A stretch of 64,000 nt of DNA from Flavobacterium aciduliphilum (lineage in GTDB: Bacteria > Bacteroidota > Bacteroidia > Flavobacteriales > Flavobacteriaceae): positions 1 to 64,000 of the forward strand of contig NZ_QLSZ01000012.1 in assembly GCF_003268855.1 (NCBI RefSeq). Direction: 5' to 3'. A program made the position numbers and the translations under genes. Below the pieces are notes generated by a model. It saw nothing but the letters and a program-made list of their open reading frames with translations, had not been told where the DNA came from and searched no databases. Numbering within the stretch: the first letter of the stretch is position 1; every line of letters begins with the position of its first letter. Shown here piece by piece: positions 54,233 to 62,884 of the stretch.

Positions 54233-55272
54233 AAACTTGTTTTTCTAATAATCTTACCGTTTTCGGTTTCTTTGAATTTAGGAACAAATAGAATTTCTTT
54301 TGGACGTTCGTATTTATCTAACCCTTCAAAAATAGAGGGATTGACCTCAAAAGCGTCACCTTCTATCAGTAATACTACTTTTTCGCCTAGTTCTTTGTCT
54401 TCTTTTGAAGCAATATAAAAGCGTCTCTCCAATAAGCCGTCCAGTTTTTGTTCTACTTGTTCGGGCATAATCTTCACTCCCCCACTGTTGATGATGTTGT
54501 CGATTCTTCCCAAAAAACGAAACTGATTTTCATTGATTAATTCCACCAAATCATTGGTCACTATGGTTTCTTCAGCAATGATATGCGGGGCATGAATCAC
54601 CAAACACTGGCGTTCATCATAAGAAATAGTCACATGAGGCAAGACCGTAAAAGCGTTGGCTCCTACCCTTTTGGCAGCAATATGAGTGATTGTCTCGGTC
54701 ATACCATACGTTTCATAGACTTCTGTAGGCAATTTCATAAGCTTTTTCTCTAAAATCTTATTAATCTTTGCTCCTCCAACGATGAGTTTTTTTACATTTT
54801 TAAGTTCTTCTAGCGAATTTTGAGCTTGTAACGGCACCATGGCAATAAAATCATATTGCATGTCATCAAGGTCTTTCATGGGCTGCGCGGTGGGAGCTAC
54901 ATAATCGAGTTCTAAGCCTAAAACTATCGCACGAATAAGCATCATTTTTCCGGCTACGTATTTCACAGGCAAACATTGTAACGCTTTATTCCCAGGACGC
55001 AAATCGAAGAAGTCACCCGTTGCCAAAGCAGAATTGACCATGGCTTGTTTGTCTACTTTAATTTTTTTTGGTGTTCCTGTTGAACCCGAAGTTTGCATCT
55101 CAATATAAGATTTTCCATCAAACCAATCGAGCAAAAAATCGCCAACAGGTTTTTCAAAATCTTCGCCTTCTTTTATAAAGCTATACGCCACACGACACAA
55201 GTCGTCTTTTGTTAAATGAAAACCATTAAGTTTAAAATGGTTGTTTACGTTGGTATAGGATGGATTAATCAT
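54226..55272 (-). CDS. menE: MenE, o-succinylbenzoate-CoA ligase
   Basis: Adenylate-forming enzyme of the AMP-binding family that activates o-succinylbenzoate in menaquinone synthesis. It has the ATP loop EMQTSGSTGTPKKIKV (about residue 60), CLPVKYVAGKMMLIRAI (menE-type active-site segment), YETYGMTETITHIAAK (about 190) and the hinge and lysine region FLGRIDNIINSGGVKIMPEQ, with the final catalytic lysine in ENGKIIRKTSLK. At 348 aa it is the short Bacteroidota form lacking part of the N-domain. It overlaps the upstream CPBP gene by 8 bases. Serves the same pathway as menD at 29169. Confidence 0.92.
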   Translation of the reverse strand: MINPSYTNVNNHFKLNGFHLTKDDLCRVAYSFIKEGEDFEKPVGDFLLDWFDGKSYIEMQTSGSTGTPKKIKVDKQAMVNSALATGDFFDLRPGNKALQCLPVKYVAGKMMLIRAIVLGLELDYVAPTAQPMKDLDDMQYDFIAMVPLQAQNSLEELKNVKKLIVGGAKINKILEKKLMKLPTEVYETYGMTETITHIAAKRVGANAFTVLPHVTISYDERQCLVIHAPHIIAEETIVTNDLVELINENQFRFLGRIDNIINSGGVKIMPEQVEQKLDGLLERRFYIASKEDKELGEKVVLLIEGDAFEVNPSIFEGLDKYERPKEILFVPKFKETENGKIIRKTSLK

Positions 55273-56188
55273 GATTTATGCGGGTTGTTTTGTTTAGAGT
55301 TCCAAAAAGTTTTGATTTCCAATGATGCCATTGGTATTTTTTAGCGAATGTAAGAAGAATAATGGGATAAAGCACAACCATAGAAATCACCATTTCTTGT
55401 AAAGATTCAGAAGGTGGTACTTTACCTGACAATTTAAATAGTGCATCGGTATGTAAGGCTGAAAAATCAGAGGTTACCAGTAAGGCAGCAATTAAATTAT
55501 TTCCTAAATGAAAGCCCAATGCTAGTTCCAATCCATCATCCATGAGCGTCATTATACCTAACAAAAAACCCGTTCCAATGTAAAAAAACATGACTCCGAA
55601 TCCCATTTTAGCAACCTCTGGATTGGCACTGTGAAAGACTCCAAATACAACCGAAGTAATGAGTAACGGAACCCATTTATTTTTGGCAAGGATTCCGATT
55701 TGCTGCATGAGATATCCTCTAAAAAGAAATTCTTCAAACCCAATTTGAAAAGGAAACAACATGATACTAATGAGGCACAATACTAAAAACGGAATGGGAT
55801 GAAAATTCCAAGAAATAGTTGACGAATCACATGCATAAGAAAATGCAAATGAAGCCAAATTAAGCCCCATCACTAAAGCCAGTGAAAATCCAATTCGTTT
55901 AAAATCAACTTGTTTTCGCGTTGTTGTTAAAGATAGAATATTGCGTTGATGCAGCGTGTAAACCATAGTAAACAACAAAGCTAAAAGAATGACAAACGGG
56001 ATTAAATTAACCAATAAAGCAATGGATGAAGGCCATGATTTCATGACATCATACGAGGCATCTACCGCTTCTTTTGGCATCAAGAGATAGGTAATGAAAT
56101 TAATGATAAAAATACCCGCCGTGGCGAGTGTTGTGAGCAATACGCGCCACCATCGATTATTTCCAACTAAAGCTTGTTCAATATACAT
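55265..56188 (-). CDS. CPBP family intramembrane glutamic endopeptidase
   Basis: A 307-aa polytopic protein with about eight helices. The CPBP (Abi/Rce1-like) motifs are present: GFEEFLFRGYLMQQIG with the catalytic Glu-Glu (about residue 150) and VFGVFHSANPEV with the catalytic His (about 190), followed by ELALGFHLGNNLIAALL. Such proteases cleave prenylated or other membrane proteins; no bacteriocin locus is nearby. It overlaps menE by 8 bases and is upstream of it, so transcription is probably joint without a metabolic link. Confidence 0.88.
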   Translation of the reverse strand: MYIEQALVGNNRWWRVLLTTLATAGIFIINFITYLLMPKEAVDASYDVMKSWPSSIALLVNLIPFVILLALLFTMVYTLHQRNILSLTTTRKQVDFKRIGFSLALVMGLNLASFAFSYACDSSTISWNFHPIPFLVLCLISIMLFPFQIGFEEFLFRGYLMQQIGILAKNKWVPLLITSVVFGVFHSANPEVAKMGFGVMFFYIGTGFLLGIMTLMDDGLELALGFHLGNNLIAALLVTSDFSALHTDALFKLSGKVPPSESLQEMVISMVVLYPIILLTFAKKYQWHHWKSKLFGTLNKTTRINHD

Positions 56189-56215
56189 AATGCTATTTTT
56201 ATTGGTCTTTTATCT

Positions 56216-56223
56216 TACATTTG
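56216..56223 (+). promoter_or_regulatory. Putative -7 element (TACATTTG) for the arsC-like gene
   Basis: TACATTTG lies 55 bases before ATG 56278 in the divergent gap with the CPBP gene; weak support. Confidence 0.3.
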
Positions 56224-56277
56224 TGCGTACTAAAGTAGTATAAAAAAAGAAAAAATCTAGTAATTTTTTTAAATATC

Positions 56278-56619
56278 ATGATAACTGTATACCATAACCC
56301 AAGATGTGGAAAATCGAGAGCTTGTGTAGCTTTTTTAGAACAACAGAAAGAACCTTTTGAATTGGTGAAATACTTAGAACATCCGCTGAACTTTAAGCAA
56401 ATACAACAATTGCTTCAAGCTTTAGATTGTACACCAATAGCCCTCATCCGAACCAAAGAATCTGTTTGGACAGAACACTTTAAAGGAAAAGAATTATCTG
56501 ACACCGAATTGATTCAAGCTCTCGTTGACTACCCCATTTTAATGGAACGTCCTGTTGTGGTAAAAGGAAAACGTGCTGTAATAGCTCGACCTTTAGAACA
56601 TATTGAAAAGCTCTTTTAA
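56278..56619 (+). CDS. ArsC/Spx-family thioredoxin-fold reductase (arsenate reductase-like)
   Basis: A 113-aa thioredoxin-like protein that begins MITVYHNPRCGKSRACVAFL with the active Cys10 in the RCGKS segment of glutaredoxin-coupled ArsC. The C-terminal part YPILMERPVVVKGKRAVIAR has the conserved RP arginine of the family. It differs in keeping a second Cys (RACVAFL), like the YfgD/ArsC branch. Not in an ars operon, so a housekeeping thiol role is as likely as arsenate reduction. Confidence 0.85.
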   Translation: MITVYHNPRCGKSRACVAFLEQQKEPFELVKYLEHPLNFKQIQQLLQALDCTPIALIRTKESVWTEHFKGKELSDTELIQALVDYPILMERPVVVKGKRAVIARPLEHIEKLF

Positions 56620-56642
56620 CGTTTTGACGGACGTTTTTAACA

Positions 56643-56650
56643 TAGCTTTG
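56643..56650 (+). promoter_or_regulatory. Putative -7 element (TAGCTTTG) with palindrome before the second TonB receptor
   Basis: TAGCTTTG is preceded by a TTG 16 bases upstream (56624-56626). TTAAAC-ATTT-GTTTAA, a 16-base dyad (56662-56677), follows in the leader, as does another candidate TAATTTTG at 56675-56682. Confidence 0.4.
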
Positions 56651-56718
56651 TGACTTTAAAGTTAAACATTTGTTTAATTTTGCTTCCTCAATTTTACTTG
56701 AAATAATTTACTTCTCAA

Positions 56719-59169
56719 ATGAAAACCATTAAATTCTTTTTAACATTAACCCTCTTATTAGGCACTTTTTTAAATTATTCTCAACAAAGAAGCGAGGGCA
56801 AAAAAATTAAAATTACTGGAAAAATTGTCGAAAAAGGGACGAATCAACCTTTGGAATACTGCTCCATTGTTTTAATGAATCCTGCCTCAAACAAAACAGT
56901 TGCGGAGGGAATTACAGATAATAAAGGAGAGTACGCCTTTGATGCCTTTCCCGGAACCTATACCGTTAAATTTGAATTTATATCCTTTAAGCCACTTGTA
57001 ATCCAAAACAAAACAATTACAGAAAGTACGAATTTAGGGATTACTGCATTAGAAAATGATGCCACTCAATTACAAGAAGTGGTGGTGCGTTCAGAAAAAA
57101 CAACTGTCGACATTAAACTGGATAAAAAAGTATATAATGTTGGAAAAGACTTAATGGTTAAAGGCGGTAGTGTTAGTGATGTATTGGATAACATTCCCTC
57201 AGTAGCGGTTTCAGTAGAAGGAACTATTAGCTTGAGAGGAAATGAAAATGTAAAAATATTGATAGATGGAAAACCGTCAAGTGCTATCAATATTAATGAT
57301 GCGTTACGTCAAATTCCAGCCGATGCCATTGATAAAGTTGAAGTGATCACCAATCCATCGGCACGCTATGACTCAGAAGGCGGTGGCGGAATTTTAAATA
57401 TCGTGCTTAAAAAAGGGAAAACAAACGGGTTGAACGGTTCTATTTTGGCTACTGGTGCTTATCCTGCCAATCAGGGATTGAGTGCTAATCTTAATTTTAA
57501 ATCTGATCACTTTAATATTTTTACCAACCAAGGGTATGCTTACAAAAGCAATCCTGGAACCATGATTAACAACACACAATATTTGACAACTCCTTCTTTT
57601 ATTGAAGAAAGTAGAGATATGCAACGCATTAATAAAGGGTATAATGGTAGTTTTGGAATAGATTGGTTTTTAGATAAATCGACTACATGGACCAACATTG
57701 TGAATTACAGGAGAAGCGTAAACAACAATGAGGAAAAAGTGACTGCCAATAACTATGATGGAAACCACCTATTTACATTTCTTCGCAATCGTGACAATCT
57801 AGATAATTCGAGCAGTGAAAATATTGAATACACAACCAATGTCACTAAAAACTTCAAAAAACAAGGACACAAGCTTACTTTTGATGGAGCCTTTTCGCTC
57901 AACAACGATAAGGGTTTGACTACGATATCCGATATTACAAGTATTTCGAATGTTGTAAATATTGACGATTCACGTAACAATCAAAAACAAACTCGTAATC
58001 TTTTACAAAGTGATTATGTCTTGCCTATTGGTAAAAATGGACAATTTGAAGCGGGATATCGTGGTAGTTTTATAAACCAAACCACGGATTATGGTGTTAA
58101 AAACAATGGAATTGTAAACACAAATTTTACAAATTTCTTGGAGTACAAAGAAAAAATTAATGCACTATACTCTCAATTTGGAACAAAAATCAATAAAATT
58201 TCGATGTTATATGGAATGCGTTATGAAGATACGAATATCGATATCAATCAAATAACTTCTGGGATTTATAAAAATAAAAAATACAACAACTTTTTTCCTA
58301 GTGTCTTTTTAACCTACGAACTCACCGAAAAATCTAACATTTCTCTAAACTACAGCAAACGTATCAATCGTCCAAGAGGGAGAGAAATTAATCCCTTCAG
58401 CAGTTATTCGAGCAGTATTAATGTCTTTAAAGGAAATCCTGATTTAGATCCTTCTAGAACCGATTCGTTTGATTTTGGATATTTACGGAAATGGAATAAA
58501 GTAACCTTTAACGCTTCTGCATATTATAATTATACCAAAAATGCCTCACAAATGGTACGTTATGTGGATGGCATGAGTGGATCAACCCCAGTTACACTTA
58601 CGTCATTTGTAAACATAGGAAGTGAAATTAGAGAGGGATTTGAATTTACGGTAAATTATACTCCCTATAAATGGTGGAAGTTAAATACGAATTTTAATTT
58701 TTTCAAAGACGATGTCAACGGGGCTTATACCTACACATACACCGATAACAATAATTTACTCGTAACGAAAACCCAAGATTTAACTAAATCAGCGAATAGT
58801 TGGAGTTCTCGTTTGACTTCAAAAATTACCTTGCCTTCAAAAATCGACTGGCAAACAAACGTAACCTACAACGGACCTCAATACAACGCCCAATCGACTA
58901 CTAAAGGAATTTTCGCAATGAATTTGGCTTTTAGTAAAGATGTGTTGAAAGACAAAGGAACACTCGCGCTGAATGTAAATGATGTATTTAATTCTAGAAA
59001 AAGACGTATGGACACTTTCACGGATGACATCATCAACAATTCGATAATGCAATTTAGAAAAAGACAAATAACCCTATCGTTTACCTACCGATTCAACAAA
59101 CAAAAATCGGAAAAAGAAAAATCAAAAAGAGATAATGAAGGGGGAGATTCTGGAGATTTTCCTGGATAG
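56719..59169 (+). CDS. TonB-dependent receptor (outer-membrane beta-barrel family)
   Basis: An 816-aa outer-membrane protein. Signal peptide MKTIKFFLTLTLLLGTFLNY, then a carboxypeptidase-like domain (residues ~30-115; GKIVEKGTNQPLEYCSIVLM), a plug (~125-235; VLDNIPSVAVSVEGTISLRG and VEVITNPSARYDSEGGGGIL) and a large barrel of the OMP_b-brl_3 type (residues ~250-800). The last strand ends QITLSFTYRF, then a charged tail (KQKSEKEKSKRDNEGGDSGD) extends beyond the barrel. Ligand unknown; no SusD or periplasmic transporter nearby. A strong terminator follows. Confidence 0.9.
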   Translation: MKTIKFFLTLTLLLGTFLNYSQQRSEGKKIKITGKIVEKGTNQPLEYCSIVLMNPASNKTVAEGITDNKGEYAFDAFPGTYTVKFEFISFKPLVIQNKTITESTNLGITALENDATQLQEVVVRSEKTTVDIKLDKKVYNVGKDLMVKGGSVSDVLDNIPSVAVSVEGTISLRGNENVKILIDGKPSSAININDALRQIPADAIDKVEVITNPSARYDSEGGGGILNIVLKKGKTNGLNGSILATGAYPANQGLSANLNFKSDHFNIFTNQGYAYKSNPGTMINNTQYLTTPSFIEESRDMQRINKGYNGSFGIDWFLDKSTTWTNIVNYRRSVNNNEEKVTANNYDGNHLFTFLRNRDNLDNSSSENIEYTTNVTKNFKKQGHKLTFDGAFSLNNDKGLTTISDITSISNVVNIDDSRNNQKQTRNLLQSDYVLPIGKNGQFEAGYRGSFINQTTDYGVKNNGIVNTNFTNFLEYKEKINALYSQFGTKINKISMLYGMRYEDTNIDINQITSGIYKNKKYNNFFPSVFLTYELTEKSNISLNYSKRINRPRGREINPFSSYSSSINVFKGNPDLDPSRTDSFDFGYLRKWNKVTFNASAYYNYTKNASQMVRYVDGMSGSTPVTLTSFVNIGSEIREGFEFTVNYTPYKWWKLNTNFNFFKDDVNGAYTYTYTDNNNLLVTKTQDLTKSANSWSSRLTSKITLPSKIDWQTNVTYNGPQYNAQSTTKGIFAMNLAFSKDVLKDKGTLALNVNDVFNSRKRRMDTFTDDIINNSIMQFRKRQITLSFTYRFNKQKSEKEKSKRDNEGGDSGDFPG

Positions 59170-59176
59170 TAAAAAT

Positions 59177-59210
59177 AACAAAAGCCCTGAAATTATCAGG
59201 GCTTTTGTTT
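59177..59210. terminator. Terminator after the second TonB receptor
   Basis: AACAAAAGCCCTGA pairs perfectly with TCAGGGCTTTTGTT around an AATTA loop, with T run after and A run before. It can serve the small convergent gene too. Confidence 0.88.
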
Positions 59211-59225
59211 TAAAACGAAACTATA

Positions 59226-59393
59226 TTAAGCTTGTTCTAATTCTCTTTTTTCTCTTCTTTCTCTCAACAATTCTCTTGTCGCACCAAATATCCAGTAAAA
59301 TACAAAGTGTATCAAAAAAATCATCAACCAAAAACCGATGGTTAAAATGGTTAAGAAAAGTAAAAAACCTAAATACTGTTGAAATTCAAACAT
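59226..59393 (-). CDS. Small membrane protein with basic tail, 55 aa
   Basis: The minus strand from ATG 59393 encodes MFEFQQYLGFLLFLTILTIG, a second hydrophobic stretch (FWLMIFLIHFVFYWIFG), and ends with a highly charged helix (RELLRERREKRELEQA). Two closely spaced or one long membrane segment with a basic/acidic cytosolic tail. The frame ends next to the bidirectional terminator, which supports it. No family recognised. An overlapping plus-strand frame reads through the terminator and is not credible. Confidence 0.65.
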   Translation of the reverse strand: MFEFQQYLGFLLFLTILTIGFWLMIFLIHFVFYWIFGATRELLRERREKRELEQA

Positions 59394-59492
59394 GTTTTCC
59401 GGAATTATTTGTGAATTCGTTTCAAAGGTAATTCAATAATTTTTATCCACCAATAAAACCAAAAAAATTATTCACTACTTTGTTAACATTAC

Positions 59493-60563
59493 TCAATACC
59501 ATCTTCTTTTTTTGAAATAACGAATCATGATTAACAAAAGCGCAAACATTACCGTCATGATGATAAAGTATCCGTATTTCCATTCTAATTCAGGCATGTA
59601 TTTAAAATTCATTCCATAAACCCCAACAATAAATGTCAGCGGCATAAAAAACACAGAAACTACCGTTAACGTCTTCATGATTTCGTTCATTTTATGACTT
59701 TGGGTAGAAAAAAAGAAATTGGAAGCACTGTCTAAAGTCGTTAAATCATACTCGATTTGATCTAATAACTCTAATGATTTTTGATGTAACCGCTCAAAAA
59801 AAGTATAATTATTGGGTTCAATAGCATTAAAAATATTATCGTCTTTGATGCTTTTTATAGAAAACAAAGAATCGCGTAACGGAATGATTGAACGTTTTAA
59901 AAAATTATAATTATCACGGTGTTTTTCTATTTGCTCGAGAATTTTTAAATCAGCACTGTGCTTGGATAAATTAATAAGTTCCTCCACGTGGTCTTCTTCA
60001 TGCTCAATCGTAATGTAGAAATTTTCCATGACTGCATCGAGCAACAAAAACAATAAATAATCAGCATTTTTGGTACGCACAATTCCTGAATGCGTGCGAA
60101 TTCGTTCCCGAATATGAGTAAAAAAATCGCTACGCTTTTCTTGAAATGAGACTAAAAACCCATTTTTTAATATAAAACTAATTTGTTCTACAGAGATATT
60201 ATTGGTATCCGCATCGGGCAATAATGATTTGATATTAAAAAACAAAGTATCGTGATATTCATCGAGTTTGGTTCGTTTGTTAGTATTTAAAATATCCGAG
60301 AGCATAAAATTATCTACTTCTAAATATTCGCCCACTTGCTTAATAAACTCGGGATCGTTCAATCCGTGAACATTTAACCAATTCACTTTAGAAAGATCTA
60401 CATGTTTTTCCATTTCTGAAACTTCAATTTCGTGAAATTCCGCTAAATCAGTATCGTTATAGACAAATAACTGACTCTCGGTTTGAGTGTATTTGTGAAC
60501 TCCTGTATATTCCAGAAAACTGGTTTGTACTTTTCTTCCTTTCTTGTATTTAATTTTTCTCAT
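59493..60563 (-). CDS. corA: Magnesium/cobalt transporter CorA
   Basis: Pentameric Mg2+ channel in the inner membrane. The 356-aa protein has a large cytosolic alpha/beta funnel (residues ~1-290; SKVNWLNVHGLNDPEFI, IEHEEDHVEELINLSK) with a long pore helix, then two C-terminal helices. The selectivity motif YGMNFKYMPELEW is at about residue 322 and the end is basic (RYFKKRRWY). The N-terminus is long and basic (MRKIKYKKGRKVQTSF). Divergent from hutI with 67 bases between. Mg2+-responsive leader not seen. Confidence 0.94.
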   Translation of the reverse strand: MRKIKYKKGRKVQTSFLEYTGVHKYTQTESQLFVYNDTDLAEFHEIEVSEMEKHVDLSKVNWLNVHGLNDPEFIKQVGEYLEVDNFMLSDILNTNKRTKLDEYHDTLFFNIKSLLPDADTNNISVEQISFILKNGFLVSFQEKRSDFFTHIRERIRTHSGIVRTKNADYLLFLLLDAVMENFYITIEHEEDHVEELINLSKHSADLKILEQIEKHRDNYNFLKRSIIPLRDSLFSIKSIKDDNIFNAIEPNNYTFFERLHQKSLELLDQIEYDLTTLDSASNFFFSTQSHKMNEIMKTLTVVSVFFMPLTFIVGVYGMNFKYMPELEWKYGYFIIMTVMFALLLIMIRYFKKRRWY

Positions 60564-60630
60564 ACGAACAAAATTTTTCTAAAATTAGAAATAATTATTT
60601 TTAAAAAGTATTTTTACGAAAAAATAATAT

Positions 60631-61866
60631 ATGAAAACGTTATTTATCAACATACAAGAATTGCTTCAAGTTAGAGACGCTGGGATTCAAAAAGTTTCAG
60701 GAGCCGAGATGGCACATTTGCCTACTATAAAAAATGCGTACTTATTACTTGAAAACGATTTAATTTCCGATTTCGGAAAGATGGAAAACTGCCCTAAGCT
60801 AGAGGTTGACAAGACGATTGATGCTACGGGTAAAGTAGTACTTCCTACATGGTGTGATAGTCATACGCACATTGTTTATGCGGGAACCCGAGTTCAAGAA
60901 TTTGTAGATCGCATTCAGGGGTTGAGTTATGAAGAAATTGCAAATCGTGGAGGAGGTATACTCAACTCTGCGGCTCGATTAAACGAAACTTCTGAAGAAA
61001 AGCTCTACGAAGAATCACGCATGCGATTGGAAGAAGTCATGCAACAAGGAACGGGCGCTGTAGAGATAAAATCAGGCTACGGTTTGACTGTTGAAGGTGA
61101 ATTGAAAATGCTCAGAGTCATAAAAAAACTTTCTGAAAACTATCCTATTTCGATCAAAGCCACTTTTTTGGGTGCTCATGCATTTCCCAAAGCTTTTAGA
61201 GAGAATCATGCAGACTACATTGCACTTCTTATAGACGAGATGTTGCCCCGTATTGCCAAGGAAAATCTAGCAGAATATATTGACGTATTTTGTGAAACAG
61301 GTTATTTTTCTGTCGATGAAACAGAACGTATTCTTGAGGCTGGAAAAAAATATGGGTTACTCCCTAAAATACATGTCAATCAATTTACTGCCATTAATGG
61401 CATTGCTGCAGGAGTAAAATACAATGCCCTATCGGTAGACCACTTAGAATTGGTAACCGATGACGATATAGAAATCTTAAAAAACAGTCACACGATGCCT
61501 GTTGCTCTGCCTTCTTGTTCCTATTTTATTAGCATTCCCTACACTCCTGCTCGAAAAATGATAGAAGCGGGGCTGCCACTAGCACTAGCTTCTGACTTTA
61601 ATCCTGGCACAACACCTTCTGGGAATATGAATTTTGTCGTTGCCACAGCGTGTATTAAAATGAAAATGACACCAGAAGAAGCTATTAACGCAGCAACCCT
61701 TAATGGCGCTTATGCCATGGGATTGTCACATTCTCATGGAAGTATTACCATTGGTAAAAAGGCCAATATAATCCTAACAAAAATAATTCCTTCGTTCTAT
61801 CAATTGCCGTATGCCTTTGCTACCAATTTGATTGAACAAGTCTATATTAATGGAAAACCTCTATAA
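60631..61866 (+). CDS. hutI: Imidazolonepropionase HutI
   Basis: Third step of histidine degradation: hydrolyses imidazolonepropionate to N-formimino-L-glutamate. The 411-aa amidohydrolase has the metal HxH in WCDSHTHIVYAGTRVQEFVD (about residue 77), VEIKSGYGLTVEGELKMLRV, IKATFLGAHAFPKAF, HVNQFTAINGI and the C-terminal ASDFNPGTTPSGNMNF metal Asp (about residue 320). The first part of the pathway (hutH, hutU) is not in the window, but hutG, which uses the product, is 1 kb downstream. A terminator follows immediately. Confidence 0.95.
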   Translation: MKTLFINIQELLQVRDAGIQKVSGAEMAHLPTIKNAYLLLENDLISDFGKMENCPKLEVDKTIDATGKVVLPTWCDSHTHIVYAGTRVQEFVDRIQGLSYEEIANRGGGILNSAARLNETSEEKLYEESRMRLEEVMQQGTGAVEIKSGYGLTVEGELKMLRVIKKLSENYPISIKATFLGAHAFPKAFRENHADYIALLIDEMLPRIAKENLAEYIDVFCETGYFSVDETERILEAGKKYGLLPKIHVNQFTAINGIAAGVKYNALSVDHLELVTDDDIEILKNSHTMPVALPSCSYFISIPYTPARKMIEAGLPLALASDFNPGTTPSGNMNFVVATACIKMKMTPEEAINAATLNGAYAMGLSHSHGSITIGKKANIILTKIIPSFYQLPYAFATNLIEQVYINGKPL

Positions 61867-61867
61867 A

Positions 61868-61892
61868 AAAAGGCACGAAATTCGTGCCTTTT
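61868..61892. terminator. Terminator between hutI and the convergent coiled-coil gene
   Basis: AAAAGGCACG pairs with CGTGCCTTTT around an AAATT loop; A and T runs flank it on both sides. Confidence 0.85.
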
Positions 61893-61910
61893 AAATTAAT
61901 TATATTTTCT

Positions 61911-62795
61911 TTATCTAAGTGTAAAACTTGATTTTGACACCAATTCGGTTTTATCATAAAGATTCACGAAGTAAGTTCCTTTTTCAAAACTTTTTCCTGG
62001 TAAATCGTGTATTACTTGTAAGGTTTTATTTTCATATTTTACCGAAGCCGTAAAACTATATGTTAAAGACTGTCCATTGAAATCTGCAGTAGTTTTTTCT
62101 CCTAATACATTATTTTTGCTATCAATGATTTGTACATAATACGTTTTATCTCCTGATTTAGCAATACTATTTTCAGCGATTGTAAAACTAACTCTAAGAA
62201 AATCTACCCTACTTGCTTTATCTGTTTCGATTTGTTTTCCTGAACTTCTTAATTTAAATGTGGCTGTTTTTAAATTCAACACGGTTAATTTAGAACCTTT
62301 TTCAACCGTTTTAGATAATTCTTCATTTTGACCAACCAACACTTGATTGTAATTTTTAGCGTCTGCAAGAACCACTTTAGTGCTGTCTAAATTTGTGGTT
62401 AGTTTCGTATTCTCTTTCTTCAATACTTCAACCTCTTGCATTAGATTTTTCATTTTTGCCTGCAATTCAACCAATTGCTTTTTGTACTTAGCCATAGCCG
62501 CCGCATCCCCTTTTGATTTCTCCAATTGCGCCATTAGACCCACCACTTTTTCACGCTCTTCAATCAGTTCGTCTGAAATTTCTGTTTTTTCAGCAATAGC
62601 CGCATCATACGTAGCTTTCAAATCTTGAAGATCTTTAAGAATTGTATTTTTTTCCGTTTTGGTTGACGTGACTTGAGTTTGAAGTTCTCTAGTATCTGTC
62701 GACAATTTATAAATATAAAAGAGACTTCCTAATAATAATATAGAAAGCACTAGTATTACGGCTTTTAAAGCATTGGTTGATTTATGATTTTCCAT
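61911..62795 (-). CDS. Membrane-anchored coiled-coil protein, 294 aa
   Basis: A single membrane helix near the N-terminus (AVILVLSILLLGSLFYIYKL, residues ~12-31) is followed by a long coiled coil (about 35-165, many Lys/Glu heptads such as MKNLMQEVEVLKKENTKL). The C-terminal ~120 residues form a beta domain (FKLRSSGKQIETDKASRVDF, TYYVQIIDSKNNVLGEKTTA, YENKTLQVIHDLPGKSFEKG). The architecture suggests a periplasmic spacer holding a beta-sandwich. No family recognised. It sits between hutI and hutG on the opposite strand; the position appears coincidental, but such a gene is often at this spot in Flavobacteria as far as I recall. Confidence 0.8.
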   Translation of the reverse strand: MENHKSTNALKAVILVLSILLLGSLFYIYKLSTDTRELQTQVTSTKTEKNTILKDLQDLKATYDAAIAEKTEISDELIEEREKVVGLMAQLEKSKGDAAAMAKYKKQLVELQAKMKNLMQEVEVLKKENTKLTTNLDSTKVVLADAKNYNQVLVGQNEELSKTVEKGSKLTVLNLKTATFKLRSSGKQIETDKASRVDFLRVSFTIAENSIAKSGDKTYYVQIIDSKNNVLGEKTTADFNGQSLTYSFTASVKYENKTLQVIHDLPGKSFEKGTYFVNLYDKTELVSKSSFTLR

Positions 62796-62858
62796 GGTAG
62801 TTTTTTTGGTTTAAGCAAAGTTAGTAATAAATTACCTAATATTAAAAAAGAATTATAT

Positions 62859-62866
62859 TATTTTTG
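62859..62866 (+). promoter_or_regulatory. -7 promoter element for hutG (TATTTTTG)
   Basis: TATTTTTG lies 19 bases before ATG 62885. Its TTG is the first codon of the longer, rejected frame. Confidence 0.4.
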
Positions 62867-62884
62867 ACCTCAAAGAAAAACGAA

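Noticed and set aside
59135..59431. 98-codon plus-strand frame after the TonB receptor
   Set aside because: It overlaps the receptor's end, reads through a strong terminator and is opposite the small minus-strand gene.
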